A model generated the notes under the pieces. It did not search any database and was not told where the DNA came from. It saw nothing but the letters and a program-made list of their open reading frames with translations. Both the position numbers and the translations under genes were made by a program. Shown piece by piece: positions 44,494 to 53,262 of a DNA stretch of 64,000 nt. Source of the DNA: Alphaproteobacteria bacterium (GTDB lineage: Bacteria > Pseudomonadota > Alphaproteobacteria > UBA8366); NCBI GenBank assembly GCA_028281325.1, contig JANQKC010000032.1:1-64000 (forward strand), in the 5' to 3' direction. How positions within the stretch are numbered: position 1 is the first letter of the stretch; each line of letters starts with the position of its first letter.

Positions 44494-45477
44494 TCACCGG
44501 TGTGGATCGTTGGTTGCCAGGTAATCCTTGATATAGCGCACGACGCCGTCTTCCAATGCCGTAAAGGGGCGGTCGTAGCCGCTATCGCGAAGCCGCGTCA
44601 TGTCGGCCTCTGTGAAATACTGGTAGTTCGCGCGGATGTTTTCCGGCGTATCGACATAGTCGACCGCCGGTTCGCGGCCCATCGCGTCGAAACAGGCATG
44701 GGCGAGATCCAGGAAGCTGCGCGCCGCGCCGGTGCCGCAGTTATAAATGCCGTTCACACCCGGATTGTCGAGCAGCCACAGCATGACGTCGACGCAGTCG
44801 CCGACCCAGATGAAATCCCGGCATTGGCCGCCATCGGCGTAGTCCGGATGATGCGACCGGAACAGTTTCACCCGTCCATGCGCGGATATCTGCTCGAAAA
44901 GCTGGATCGCGACGCTGCGTTGCCCGCCCTTATGTTGTTCGTTGGGACCGTAGACGTTGAAAAATTTGAGGCCGGCCCACTGCCGGGGGCGGTGGCCGGC
45001 GGCCGCCAGATAGACGGCGTTGAGGTCGAAGAGCTGTTTGGACAAGCCGTAGGCGTTCAGCGGGTGGAGCCGCCCGAGCGCCGCCGGGTCGTTGTCGTCG
45101 ACGAACCCGGCGGCGCCGTCGCCATAGGTCGCCGCCGACGAGGCGTAGATCAGACGCCGGTCGCGGGCGCTGCACCAGCGCCACAGGTCGAGCGAAACGC
45201 CGAAATTGTTGTCGAGCAGAAAGTCCATGTCGGTTTCGGTGGTCGCCGACGACGCTCCCATATGGAAAACAGTCTCCACATCGTCCCCGTTGGTTTCGAG
45301 CCATGGCAGCAGGTCGGTTGGCTCGATGACCTCCGACACGCGGTGTTTGGCGATGTTCTCGGATTTGCCGGGGCTGTCCAGGGTATCGCAGACCGCGATC
45401 GGGTCGCCGCCGCGCTCCGACAGCGCCGCAACCAGGTTCGAGCCTATGAATCCGGCGCCGCCGGTGACGAGAAACAT
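44494..45477 (-). CDS. hldD: ADP-L-glycero-D-manno-heptose 6-epimerase
   Basis: A 327-residue NADP-dependent extended SDR: VTGGAGFIGSNLVAAL (4-19), YASSAATYGDGAAGF, catalytic YGLSKQLFD (YxxxK) and FFNVYGPNEQHKG, the HldD-specific segment, followed by FIWVGDCVDVMLWLLDNPGV. It makes the heptose precursor for the lipopolysaccharide inner core. First gene of the hldD-lgt-midA-pgeF run. Confidence 0.95.
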   Translation of the reverse strand: MFLVTGGAGFIGSNLVAALSERGGDPIAVCDTLDSPGKSENIAKHRVSEVIEPTDLLPWLETNGDDVETVFHMGASSATTETDMDFLLDNNFGVSLDLWRWCSARDRRLIYASSAATYGDGAAGFVDDNDPAALGRLHPLNAYGLSKQLFDLNAVYLAAAGHRPRQWAGLKFFNVYGPNEQHKGGQRSVAIQLFEQISAHGRVKLFRSHHPDYADGGQCRDFIWVGDCVDVMLWLLDNPGVNGIYNCGTGAARSFLDLAHACFDAMGREPAVDYVDTPENIRANYQYFTEADMTRLRDSGYDRPFTALEDGVVRYIKDYLATNDPHR

Positions 45478-45637
45478 GCGGGTGCAGTCCTGGAGCGTTT
45501 TAGGTTGCGGAAACGGGTTTCCTTATAGGCAGGCGCCCGGCCGGGGGCAAGGACAAGCCCGATCTTGCCTCGGCGAACCCGGACTTCTATATCTGATGTT
45601 CAAGCGCGGTGCGCCCGCCCCGACAGGAGGAACAGCC

Positions 45638-45964
45638 ATGCAAACCGACAACCGTCTTCTGGACGACTTGGCCCGCGTCGCGGGCGGTGCGATGGGCGCT
45701 CTATCCGGGGTTCGGACCGAAGTCGAGGAGATGGTTCGCCAGCGGTTGGAGCGTTTGCTTTCCGACATGGACCTGGTGCCGCGGGAGGATTTCGAGGCCG
45801 TGCAGGCGATGGCGGAAAAGGCCCGCCTGGAGCAGGAAAAACTCGAAAAGCGCGTGGCGGTGTTGGAGGCCGCGTTGGCCGAAAAGAAGCCGTCCAAACC
45901 CCGTCGCACGAAGACCGCCGCAGCGCCCAAATCAGGCGGCGCGTCGAGCGGTAAGACCGCGTGA
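45638..45964 (+). CDS. UbiK-like accessory factor (YqiC family)
   Basis: A 108-residue protein: LLDDLARVAGGAMGALSGVR (7-26), VEEMVRQRLERLLSDMDLVP and a coiled-coil REDFEAVQAMAEKARLEQEK, then a Lys/Ala-rich tail. This is the BMFP/YqiC pattern; in E. coli UbiK forms an aerobic ubiquinone synthesis scaffold with UbiJ. CAGGAGG precedes the ATG. The gene is divergent from hldD. Confidence 0.88.
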   Translation: MQTDNRLLDDLARVAGGAMGALSGVRTEVEEMVRQRLERLLSDMDLVPREDFEAVQAMAEKARLEQEKLEKRVAVLEAALAEKKPSKPRRTKTAAAPKSGGASSGKTA

Positions 45965-46091
45965 AGCCCCGCCTATCGGCGCGCGATTTCATCAACTGAC
46001 TTTTGCTGGATACGGCGGTCGGCACTTTTTTTCCGATTGTCGCGTAATCTTCGCTTGCGCCCGCGGAGTTACTTCTGGCACTCTAGGTATT

Positions 46092-46178
46092 GTGGTTGAG
46101 GGAGGGGCATAACCACTATATGTTCCATATCACACTGGGTTCGGGGATTATTCGGGGCGTGGGCCCGAGGGAAATAAT
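46092..46178 (+). promoter_or_regulatory. two inverted repeats ahead of the YbjN-like gene
   Basis: The 259-base gap before 46224 holds an inverted repeat with perfect six-base arms (46092-46097 and 46111-46116) and a larger one with arms at 46147-46156 and 46164-46178 (ATTATT with AATAAT outside, CGGG with CCCG inside). They may be operators or folded leader RNA. The gap also has a T-run near 46027 after the ubiK-like gene. Confidence 0.4.
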
Positions 46179-46223
46179 CACCGGGTTTTCCGAAAAACGT
46201 GAACTTTGGGGGAGGTCGCGCGT

Positions 46224-46727
46224 ATGACGATTCTTTCGGCTGATCTAGGCGATGAATCCATGAATCCGATCGACCTGCTGGAAGAGTTGGTCGTTGCCAA
46301 CGAGTGGGCTTTCGACCGGTCCAGCGACCATGAAATGGTCGTCGAAACCACGGGCCGCTGGTGCGACTACCGAATGTTTTTCATTTGGCGCGAGGACCTC
46401 AGCGCGCTCTATTTTACCTGTGTTTTCGACACGCGGGTTCCCGAGGACAAAAGGCCGGCAATCACCGAGTTGATCTGTCTTGCCAACGAAAAACTCTGGC
46501 TCGGCCATTTCGATGTCAGTTCCGACGACCGGTTGCCGATGTTCCGCCACACCATATTGACGCGTGGCTGGCAGACGCTGGCCCCCGAGCTGCTCGAAGA
46601 TATGGTCGATATCGCCCTGGCCGAATGCGAGCGCTTTTATCCGGCCCTTCAATTCGTCGTGTGGGCGGGTCATTCGCCTGACGACGCGATCGCATCTGCT
46701 ATGATGGATACGGTCGGAGAAGCCTGA
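46224..46727 (+). CDS. YbjN-domain protein
   Basis: A 167-residue soluble protein matching the YbjN/T3SS-chaperone-like fold: NPIDLLEELVVANEWAFDRS, GRWCDYRMFFIWREDLSALY, ELICLANEKLWLGHFDVSSD and ALQFVVWAGHSPDDAIASAM. The E. coli member affects motility and stress, mechanism unclear. ATG 46224 is used, with GGGGGAGG about nine bases upstream; an ATG at 46206 is not preferred. proC follows after 15 bases, a pairing usual in alphaproteobacteria. Confidence 0.9.
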   Translation: MTILSADLGDESMNPIDLLEELVVANEWAFDRSSDHEMVVETTGRWCDYRMFFIWREDLSALYFTCVFDTRVPEDKRPAITELICLANEKLWLGHFDVSSDDRLPMFRHTILTRGWQTLAPELLEDMVDIALAECERFYPALQFVVWAGHSPDDAIASAMMDTVGEA

Positions 46728-46742
46728 CCGGGAGGCAAATTC

Positions 46743-47564
46743 ATGACTGCAACGTTGGAACGGCCGCTCCTGCTGGTGGGATGCGGCAAGATGGGGTCTG
46801 CCATGCTGTCGGGCTGGCAGGCGAGCGGCATAACCGCCGGGGGAGTCTATGTCGTTGAGCCGCAGGGGCTGTCCGGTGCGGTCGATCCCGCCGGGGCGCA
46901 GGCCGTGCCGTCGGACTCCGCGCTGCCGGACGATCTCGATCCGGAGGTCGTCGTCTTTGCCGTGAAGCCGCAGCAGATGGACGAGGTCGCCCCGCGCTAT
47001 AAGCGGTTTGCCAAACCGGGCACGCTGTTCGTCTCCATCGCCGCGGGCACCACGATCGGCGTGTTCGAGCGGCATCTTGGGGACCGGGCCGCCATCGTGC
47101 GCGCCATGCCGAACACACCGGCGGCCATCGGCCAGGGGATCACCGTCGCCTGCCCGAATGCGCACGCGACGGAGAAACAGGTCGTTCTGGCGGAAGCGCT
47201 ATTGTCGGCGATCGGCGAATGCATCGGCGTGACGGACGAGGCCCTGATGGATCCGGTGACCGCGTTGTCCGGCAGTGGCCCGGCCTATGTGTTCCTGATG
47301 ATCGAAGCGATGGCGGCCGCCGGTGCCGCCGCGGGCCTACCGCAGGACATGGCGGAACGTTTGGCGCTGGTCACCGTGGCTGGCGCCGGGCAGCTTGCGT
47401 TGCAAGGGCCCGACTCGCCATCCACGCTACGAGAGAATGTCACCAGCCCGGGCGGCACCACGTTCGCGGCGCTTCAGGTTCTGATGGCCGACCCCGGCCT
47501 GAAGACGTTGATGACCGAGGCCATCAATGCGGCGACCGAACGAAGCCGCGAATTGGCGGGCTAG
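46743..47564 (+). CDS. proC: pyrroline-5-carboxylate reductase
   Basis: A 273-residue P5C reductase: LLLVGCGKMGSAMLSGWQ (10-27), VFAVKPQQMDEV, AAIVRAMPNTPAAIGQGITV and the signature ALSGSGPAYVFLMIEAMAAA, then TLRENVTSPGGTTFAALQVL. It performs the last step of proline synthesis with NAD(P)H. GGGAGG precedes the ATG. Confidence 0.97.
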   Translation: MTATLERPLLLVGCGKMGSAMLSGWQASGITAGGVYVVEPQGLSGAVDPAGAQAVPSDSALPDDLDPEVVVFAVKPQQMDEVAPRYKRFAKPGTLFVSIAAGTTIGVFERHLGDRAAIVRAMPNTPAAIGQGITVACPNAHATEKQVVLAEALLSAIGECIGVTDEALMDPVTALSGSGPAYVFLMIEAMAAAGAAAGLPQDMAERLALVTVAGAGQLALQGPDSPSTLRENVTSPGGTTFAALQVLMADPGLKTLMTEAINAATERSRELAG

Positions 47565-47627
47565 CCCCCCGCGACCGGTGCCGAATAAGGGCTCCCGTTG
47601 TCCCGCGGGCGCGGCTACAATCCCCGT

Positions 47628-48242
47628 ATGACAGAGCCGACAGACACATCATCCCAGATTGTTACGGCGGCGCTCGACCTTATTCCCGTTCAGGGATGGT
47701 CGGACTTGTCCTTGCGCGACGTGGCCGAAAAGGCCGGTATCCCGCAGGATGAGATGCGCCGGCTGTATCCCTGCAAGGCGTCGTTGCTGGCGGGAATGGC
47801 CGCATGGGTCGAGGCGCGCGCGCAAGAAACGCCGCCGGCATTCGAGGAGGAAGACACGGTGCGCGACAGGCTGTTCGAGTTGTTGATGGAACGCCTCGAT
47901 GTCCTGGCGGATCGCCGTTCGGCCGTGGCCGCCATTCTGTATGATTTGCGCCGCGCGCCGGTATCCGCGCTTCCGGCGATCCCGGCGTTGCTGCGGCATG
48001 TCGGCGGCATTCTGGACCAGGCCGGCGTTTCCACCGCGTTGCCGGTCGGGCCGTTACGCTGCAAAGGGCTGGCCGGCGTGTGGCTCGCGACCATTGCGGT
48101 TTGGGTCGATGACGACAGTCCCGACAATGCCCGCACGATGGCGGCGCTCGACCGCAACCTGCGGCGAGTGGAGCCGGTGGCGCAGATGCTTTCGCCGCTG
48201 TCCCGGCCCGGCGCTCCGTCCGCCGCGCCCGGTGGATACTGA
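47628..48242 (+). CDS. TetR-fold protein, COQ9-like or regulator
   Basis: A 204-residue helical protein. The N-terminus (IVTAALDLIPVQGWSDLSLR, then DVAEKAGIPQDEMRRLYPCK) has the TetR helix-turn-helix fold. The IPVQGWS wording and the following helices also resemble COQ9-family proteins, which share this fold, bind lipids and act in ubiquinone synthesis. It lies between proC and csaA on the same strand. Either role is possible; the C-terminal half lacks a clear match to a known ligand-binding type. Confidence 0.7.
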   Translation: MTEPTDTSSQIVTAALDLIPVQGWSDLSLRDVAEKAGIPQDEMRRLYPCKASLLAGMAAWVEARAQETPPAFEEEDTVRDRLFELLMERLDVLADRRSAVAAILYDLRRAPVSALPAIPALLRHVGGILDQAGVSTALPVGPLRCKGLAGVWLATIAVWVDDDSPDNARTMAALDRNLRRVEPVAQMLSPLSRPGAPSAAPGGY

Positions 48243-48266
48243 AGATCCAAATTTTGGCGAGCGAAG

Positions 48267-48602
48267 ATGACGATAAGTTTCGATGATTTTCAGAAGGTCG
48301 AGGTCCGTGTCGGCACCGTAACGCGGGCCGAACCCTTTCCCGAGGCCCGCAAGCCGGCGATCAAGCTATGGGTCGATTTCGGCGATGCGATCGGCGAGAA
48401 GAAAACCTCGGCGCAGATCACCAAATATTATCAAGCCGAGGCGCTGGTCGGGCGGCAGGTCGCGGCCGTGGTCAACTTCCCGCCGAAACAGATCGGCAAG
48501 TTCATGTCGGAAATCCTGGTACTCGGCTTTCCCGATGCGGAGGGGGAGGTCGTTTTGCTGTCCGTCGATCATCCGGTGCCGAACGGCGGCCGGCTTTTTT
48601 GA
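48267..48602 (+). CDS. csaA: CsaA-type tRNA-binding chaperone
   Basis: A 111-residue OB-fold protein of the EMAP-II/tRNA-binding type: FQKVEVRVGTVTRAEPFPEA, KPAIKLWVDFGDAIGEKKTS, QITKYYQAEALVGRQVAAVV and SEILVLGFPDAEGEVVLLS, matching CsaA in length. It is a dimeric tRNA-binding protein with export-chaperone-like activity in Bacillus. It is convergent with the histidine kinase gene. Confidence 0.92.
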   Translation: MTISFDDFQKVEVRVGTVTRAEPFPEARKPAIKLWVDFGDAIGEKKTSAQITKYYQAEALVGRQVAAVVNFPPKQIGKFMSEILVLGFPDAEGEVVLLSVDHPVPNGGRLF

Positions 48603-48615
48603 TCCCCCCTTGCGG

Positions 48616-49938
48616 CTAGATCGGCAGGTGCACGAGCGCGCGCAAGCCGCCATGCGGCGAGTTCTCCAGCCCGATATCGCCGCCGTGGCCGCGGGCGATG
48701 TCGCGGGCGATGGCCAATCCTAGGCCGGTACCGCCGGTTTCCGGGTTGCGCGACTGATCGAGCCGGTGAAAGGGGCGGAACACGTCCTGCCGTTTTTCCT
48801 CGGGGATGCCCGGTCCGTCGTCGTCGATGACGATTTCGACCGCGTCGTTTCGTTTGCCGGCCCGCACCCAGACTTGTTCGCCGTACCGCTCCGCATTGGC
48901 GATGAGGTTATCGAGGCATCGCCGCAGCGAATCTCTCTTTACGGGCAGTTTCAGATTGCCTTCGACATGACAATCGACTTTGGTCCCGTTGCGCTGCCAG
49001 CTTGAGACCGCGTTTTCGATGAGTTCGCCAAGATCGGTGTCGATCGCGGGTTCGTCGCCTTCGCCTCTCGCGAAGGTAAGGTAGCCGTCGATCATCTTTT
49101 CCATCTCGACGACGTCGGCCTTCAATTCCGCGGTGTCCGCACTGTCGTCCAGCATCGCCAATTGCAGCTTCATGCGTGTGAGCGGCGTGCGCAGATCGTG
49201 GCTGACACCGGACAGCATGTCGGTGCGCTGGCGAATTTGGCGGCTGATGCGCGACCGCATCAGATTGAAGGCCGCGCCGGCTTGCCGCACTTCCGTCGCC
49301 CCGGACACCTGGAAGCGATCGTCCATCCCGCGGCCTTTGCCGAAGCGGTCCACGGCGTCGGCGAGCCGCCGGATCGGTTTGATCTGATTGCGCAGGAAAA
49401 CGATGGCGATCGCCAGCAGGATGAGCGAGGTGCCGACCATCCAGAACATGAAGATGTAAGTGGTCGTGCTGAACACGCGCCGGCCCGGTACGATCACCGA
49501 CAACACGCCGTCCGGCAGTTGAACGTCGATGATCACGCGTTCCTTGAAGACCGTCGAATCGATGACGAAGGGGCGGTTGACGCGTTCCCGCATGTCGATC
49601 GCAAGCTTTGCGTCGAGAATGCCGCCGTATTCCTGATCCGTGCCCGGCAGGGTGACGCCCGGCGTGAACGTCATGCGAAGCTGGAAGTGCCGGTGCGCAT
49701 TGTCGAAGGCGCGCGCCTGCCCTTGCGGACTGGGGTCACGGACCATTTCGTCGATCGTGAGGGCGATCTCACCGGCGATCGCCGCCGTCAGCCGTCGGGT
49801 GACCGTTTCCCAATGGCGGTCGATGAAGATGGTCGCCGCAACGATCTGCAGGATGATCAGCGGCGTCACGAGGATCATCAGCGCCCGGCCGAACAGTGTT
49901 TTCGGCAGGAACCGTTTTATCAGCGCGAAAGGATCCAT
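48616..49938 (-). CDS. membrane sensor histidine kinase (EnvZ-like)
   Basis: A 440-residue sensor kinase: TM1 about 19-40, a periplasmic sensing domain to about 159, TM2 160-183, HAMP 184-236, the phosphorylation site SHDLRTPLTRMKLQL (His247), and the ATPase with NLIANAERYG, DDGPGIP and TGLGLAIARDIARGHGG. It is paired with the response regulator six bases upstream. The layout matches the EnvZ/OmpR-type system of alphaproteobacteria; signal unknown. Confidence 0.95.
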   Translation of the reverse strand: MDPFALIKRFLPKTLFGRALMILVTPLIILQIVAATIFIDRHWETVTRRLTAAIAGEIALTIDEMVRDPSPQGQARAFDNAHRHFQLRMTFTPGVTLPGTDQEYGGILDAKLAIDMRERVNRPFVIDSTVFKERVIIDVQLPDGVLSVIVPGRRVFSTTTYIFMFWMVGTSLILLAIAIVFLRNQIKPIRRLADAVDRFGKGRGMDDRFQVSGATEVRQAGAAFNLMRSRISRQIRQRTDMLSGVSHDLRTPLTRMKLQLAMLDDSADTAELKADVVEMEKMIDGYLTFARGEGDEPAIDTDLGELIENAVSSWQRNGTKVDCHVEGNLKLPVKRDSLRRCLDNLIANAERYGEQVWVRAGKRNDAVEIVIDDDGPGIPEEKRQDVFRPFHRLDQSRNPETGGTGLGLAIARDIARGHGGDIGLENSPHGGLRALVHLPI

Positions 49939-49944
49939 CGGCCG

Positions 49945-50643
49945 CTATTCGTCCGGGCGCAGGACATAGCCTTGCCCTCTGATTGTCTGGAGATAGCGTG
50001 GCGTGCGCGGGTCGGGCTCGATTTTCCGCCGAAGGCGCGTGACCTGCACGTCGATTGTCCGTTCGCCGCCGTTGATATCGCAAAGCTGCGACAGGGATTG
50101 GCGGCTCATCACCCGGCCGGCCTGTTCGGCGAGCACCCGCAGCAGGCTCGCCTCGGTCGACGTCAGGCTGATCGTGTCGTCGGTGCCGATCAGCAACTCT
50201 CGCTCCGCGTCGAATAGGATATCGCCGAGCTGCACGGATTTGACTTCCGCTTCCGGGATCACCGGTTCGGCGGCGACCCGTTGCAGGATGTTCTTGATTC
50301 GAAGCAGGAGTTCGCGCGGCTCGAAGGGTTTCGGCAGGTAGTCGTCGACGCCCGCTTCCAGGCCATCGATCCGGTCCTCCACCTCGGCCATCGCGGTCAG
50401 CATGAGGATCGGCATACTGTGGCTGGTCTTCAGTGCGTGGGCCAGGGTCAGGCCGTCTTCGCCGGGCATCATCCGGTCGAGCACGATGAGGTCGAATTCG
50501 AGGGACGTGAGGTGATGCCGCGCGTCCTTGGCGTTGGCGGCGACCGAGACCCGGAATCCATTATCCATCAGGAACTTACGAAGAAGCCCCCGCAAGCGGG
50601 TATCGTCGTCCACAACCAAGATGTGCGGCGTTTCCGGGTGCAT
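49945..50643 (-). CDS. OmpR-family response regulator
   Basis: A 232-residue regulator: receiver domain with acidic cluster VVDDD (10-14), phospho-acceptor Asp56 in LIVLDRMMPGEDG, and Lys in LPKPFEPREL; C-terminal winged helix with SLTSTEASLLRVLAEQAGRV and DVQVTRLRRKIEPDPRTPRY. It should bind DNA when phosphorylated by the adjacent kinase. Confidence 0.96.
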   Translation of the reverse strand: MHPETPHILVVDDDTRLRGLLRKFLMDNGFRVSVAANAKDARHHLTSLEFDLIVLDRMMPGEDGLTLAHALKTSHSMPILMLTAMAEVEDRIDGLEAGVDDYLPKPFEPRELLLRIKNILQRVAAEPVIPEAEVKSVQLGDILFDAERELLIGTDDTISLTSTEASLLRVLAEQAGRVMSRQSLSQLCDINGGERTIDVQVTRLRRKIEPDPRTPRYLQTIRGQGYVLRPDE

Positions 50644-50702
50644 CGGCGCGAGTATACACTGCCTTGATCCGCCTCAACAGCGGCTCTGCGAGGTTCGTTT
50701 GG

Positions 50703-51224
50703 TTAACGGCGCGGCATCCAATCCCGCTCGAACCGGGCCCGGTCTTCGTCACTGGTCATAATGCCCAACATGACCTTGCGAAAGCCTTCGACCGCCTCCG
50801 CCCCGGCGTCGCGATAGGCCCTGGCGAAGCGCGCTCGCTGGTTTTCGGTCAGTTCCTGTTCGAGCCTACGGCCCTTCTCCGTCAGTTCCAGCAGCCGTTG
50901 CCGTCTGTCCTGCGTGCCTTGGGTCTGGACGATGAATTCTTCCCGGACGAGTTGTCCCAGCACGCGGCCCAGGCTTTGTTTCGTGATCTGCAGGATGCCC
51001 AACAGGTCGGAGACGGACATTCCCGGATAACGCCCGACGAAGTAGATCACCCGGTGATGAGCCCGGCCGAAACCGTAATCGGCCAGGATCGCGTCGGGTT
51101 CGGCGGTGAAGTCGCGGTAGGCATAGAACAGCATTTCGATGCCCTGGCGCAGTTCCTCGTCCCGCAAATACGTCGCGTCGGTTTCTTGCGGGTCGGAAGG
51201 TATGGGAGAATTTACGTCAGTCAT
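50703..51224 (-). CDS. MarR-family transcriptional regulator
   Basis: A 173-residue winged-helix protein: YGFGRAHHRVIYFVGRYPGM, SVSDLLGILQITKQSLGRVL, FIVQTQGTQDRRQRLLELTE (wing with DxRxR) and a C-terminal dimer helix. It probably represses a nearby promoter in response to a phenolic or other ligand. The divergent neighbour is the aminotransferase across a 132-base gap. Confidence 0.93.
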   Translation of the reverse strand: MTDVNSPIPSDPQETDATYLRDEELRQGIEMLFYAYRDFTAEPDAILADYGFGRAHHRVIYFVGRYPGMSVSDLLGILQITKQSLGRVLGQLVREEFIVQTQGTQDRRQRLLELTEKGRRLEQELTENQRARFARAYRDAGAEAVEGFRKVMLGIMTSDEDRARFERDWMPRR

Positions 51225-51356
51225 GTTGACATAAATTGATTCGAATGATACACAGCGCGTCCAATCTTCGACAGAATGTGACCTATTCTGCGGGATTTTG
51301 GTAAGATTAATAGACCGTCACAGCGAAATTTCACAGGGTGACCGGAGAAAAAACCG

Positions 51357-52271
51357 ATGGATGAACTTCCGTTCGACGACCGCGAGGGACAAATCTGGTT
51401 CGATGGCGCGTTGGTGCCGTGGAAAGACGCCAACCTGCATGTTCTCAGCCATGGGCTTCATTACGCTTCCTGCGTGTTCGAGGGCGAGCGGGCCTATAAT
51501 GGCCGTATCTTCAAGCTGACGGAACATACGGAACGTCTGGTCGCTGGCGCCCGAACGATGGACTTCGAGATTCCCTATACGGTGGAGCAGATCGACGCCG
51601 CTTGCAACGAGGTTCTCAAGGCGCAAGGGTTGAGCGAAGCCTATGTCCGGCCGGTCGCTTGGCGCGGATCGGAAATGATGGGCGTGTCGGCGCAACATGC
51701 CAAAATCCATCTGTCGATCGCCGCATGGCCCTGGGGGGCGTATTTCTCGCCCGAAGCCCGCATGGAAGGAATCCGCATGCAATGGGCCGATTGGAAACGC
51801 CCGGATCCGGCGACGATCCCTTGCAAGACCAAGGCGGCCGGCCTGTACATGATCTGCACCTTGTCGAAGCACAAGGCGGAACGCGACGGGTTCAATGACG
51901 CGCTGATGCTCGATTACCGTGGTTACATCGCGGAAGCGACCGGCGCGAATATCTTTCTGGTCATCGACGGCAAGATTCACACGCCGCTGCCGGATTGCTT
52001 CCTCGACGGCATCACGCGGCGGACGGTGATCCAGCTTGCCAAGATGCGCGGGATGGACGTGACCGAGCGGCATATCAAGCCGGAAGAGTTGAACGACGCG
52101 TCGGAGGTTTTTCTCTGCGGTTCCGCCGTCGAAGTGACGCCGGTGCGCGAAATCGGCGAGCATCGGTTCACGCCGGGCGAGATCACGCGGACGCTGTTGG
52201 AAGACTACGACGAGGAGGTGCGGCGCGAAGTGCCGCGCACCCTCGACGCGCCGAAGGCTTACGCCGCGTAA
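51357..52271 (+). CDS. ilvE: branched-chain-amino-acid aminotransferase
   Basis: A 304-residue class-IV PLP aminotransferase: IWFDGALVPWKDANLHVLSH, ASCVFEGERAYNGRIFKL, PLP-binding Lys159 in CKTKAAGLYMICTLSKH, and DALMLDYRGYIAEATGANIF. It exchanges amino groups between Leu, Ile or Val and 2-oxoglutarate. A GGAG site precedes the ATG. The D-amino-acid aminotransferase branch is less likely. Confidence 0.94.
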   Translation: MDELPFDDREGQIWFDGALVPWKDANLHVLSHGLHYASCVFEGERAYNGRIFKLTEHTERLVAGARTMDFEIPYTVEQIDAACNEVLKAQGLSEAYVRPVAWRGSEMMGVSAQHAKIHLSIAAWPWGAYFSPEARMEGIRMQWADWKRPDPATIPCKTKAAGLYMICTLSKHKAERDGFNDALMLDYRGYIAEATGANIFLVIDGKIHTPLPDCFLDGITRRTVIQLAKMRGMDVTERHIKPEELNDASEVFLCGSAVEVTPVREIGEHRFTPGEITRTLLEDYDEEVRREVPRTLDAPKAYAA

Positions 52272-52331
52272 TCCCGATACTCCTTGGAGTTCAGAAAGGG
52301 GCGTCGCGCCAAGGGCCGGCGCCCTTGTCCG

Positions 52332-53228
52332 TCAGGCCAGTCGCCGTTGAGCGGCGGCCCGGCGCTTGCGCTCGCGGTGCAGAATGTACAGGCCGCTCGC
52401 GACGACCAGCGATCCGCCGGTCAGGATCCAGGCGTCCGGCACATCGCCCCAGAACAGGTAGCCGATCACCATCGCCCAGACGATGGTGCAGTATTTGAAG
52501 GGGGCGACGATCTTGGCTTCCGCGAGACGGAAGGTTTCGATCATCAGAAAATGCGCCACCCCTTGGAAGAGCGCGGCGAGGGCGAAGAGCCAGATATCCG
52601 CCGGGTCGATCGGCTTCCACCCGGTGACGAGACAGAGGCCGAGCCCAGCGAGCAGAATGACCGTCGTGGTCACCGCCAGCGTCGCGGTGGACGAGTCGGT
52701 GGCGCTGATCTTTCGGGTGATGACATCGCGGGTTGCGCTCAACACCGCGACGCTCAACGGCAACAGCGCGGCGACCTGAAAGGCGGCTGGGGTGGGGCGC
52801 AGCATGATCAGCACGCCGAGGAACCCGGTCAGCACCGCGCACCATCGCCGCCATCCAACGCGCTCGCCCAGCAGGAAGGCGGCCATGGCGGTCAGGATCA
52901 GTGGCGAGGCGTGGTTGATCGCGAAGACATCGCCGAGCGGCAGCCGTTCGACGCTGAGGATCATCAGGAAGGTCGAGGAGGCGAGGCAAAGCGCCCGCGC
53001 CAATTGGCCGCCGTAGTTGCGCACCCGCAGCGTGGCGACGCCGCCGTCCCGCCAGACCAGCGCGGCGACGACGAAATACACGAACAGGGCGCGCACGACC
53101 ATGATCTGCGCCGACGTGTAATCGTCCACCAGGAACTTCACCACGGTGGAGTTGAGGGCCAGGAACAGGCCGCCCGCGATCATGCAGGCGATGCCCTTTA
53201 CCGGCGAGATGGAGGACGGTGACGGCAT
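52332..53228 (-). CDS. EamA/DMT-family transporter
   Basis: A 298-residue protein with ten predicted helices in two EamA repeats (first KGIACMIAGGLFLALNSTVV; second near IWLFALAALFQGVAHFLMI). The drug/metabolite transporter family moves metabolites or cofactors out of the cell; substrate unknown. A start at 53228 (MPSPSSISPV) removes an unsupported 23-residue leader. It lies 34 bases after the iron-alcohol-dehydrogenase gene. Confidence 0.9.
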   Translation of the reverse strand: MPSPSSISPVKGIACMIAGGLFLALNSTVVKFLVDDYTSAQIMVVRALFVYFVVAALVWRDGGVATLRVRNYGGQLARALCLASSTFLMILSVERLPLGDVFAINHASPLILTAMAAFLLGERVGWRRWCAVLTGFLGVLIMLRPTPAAFQVAALLPLSVAVLSATRDVITRKISATDSSTATLAVTTTVILLAGLGLCLVTGWKPIDPADIWLFALAALFQGVAHFLMIETFRLAEAKIVAPFKYCTIVWAMVIGYLFWGDVPDAWILTGGSLVVASGLYILHRERKRRAAAQRRLA

Positions 53229-53262
53229 GGCAGGCGCGCCACTATAGCCCGTCGGTCCGCGA

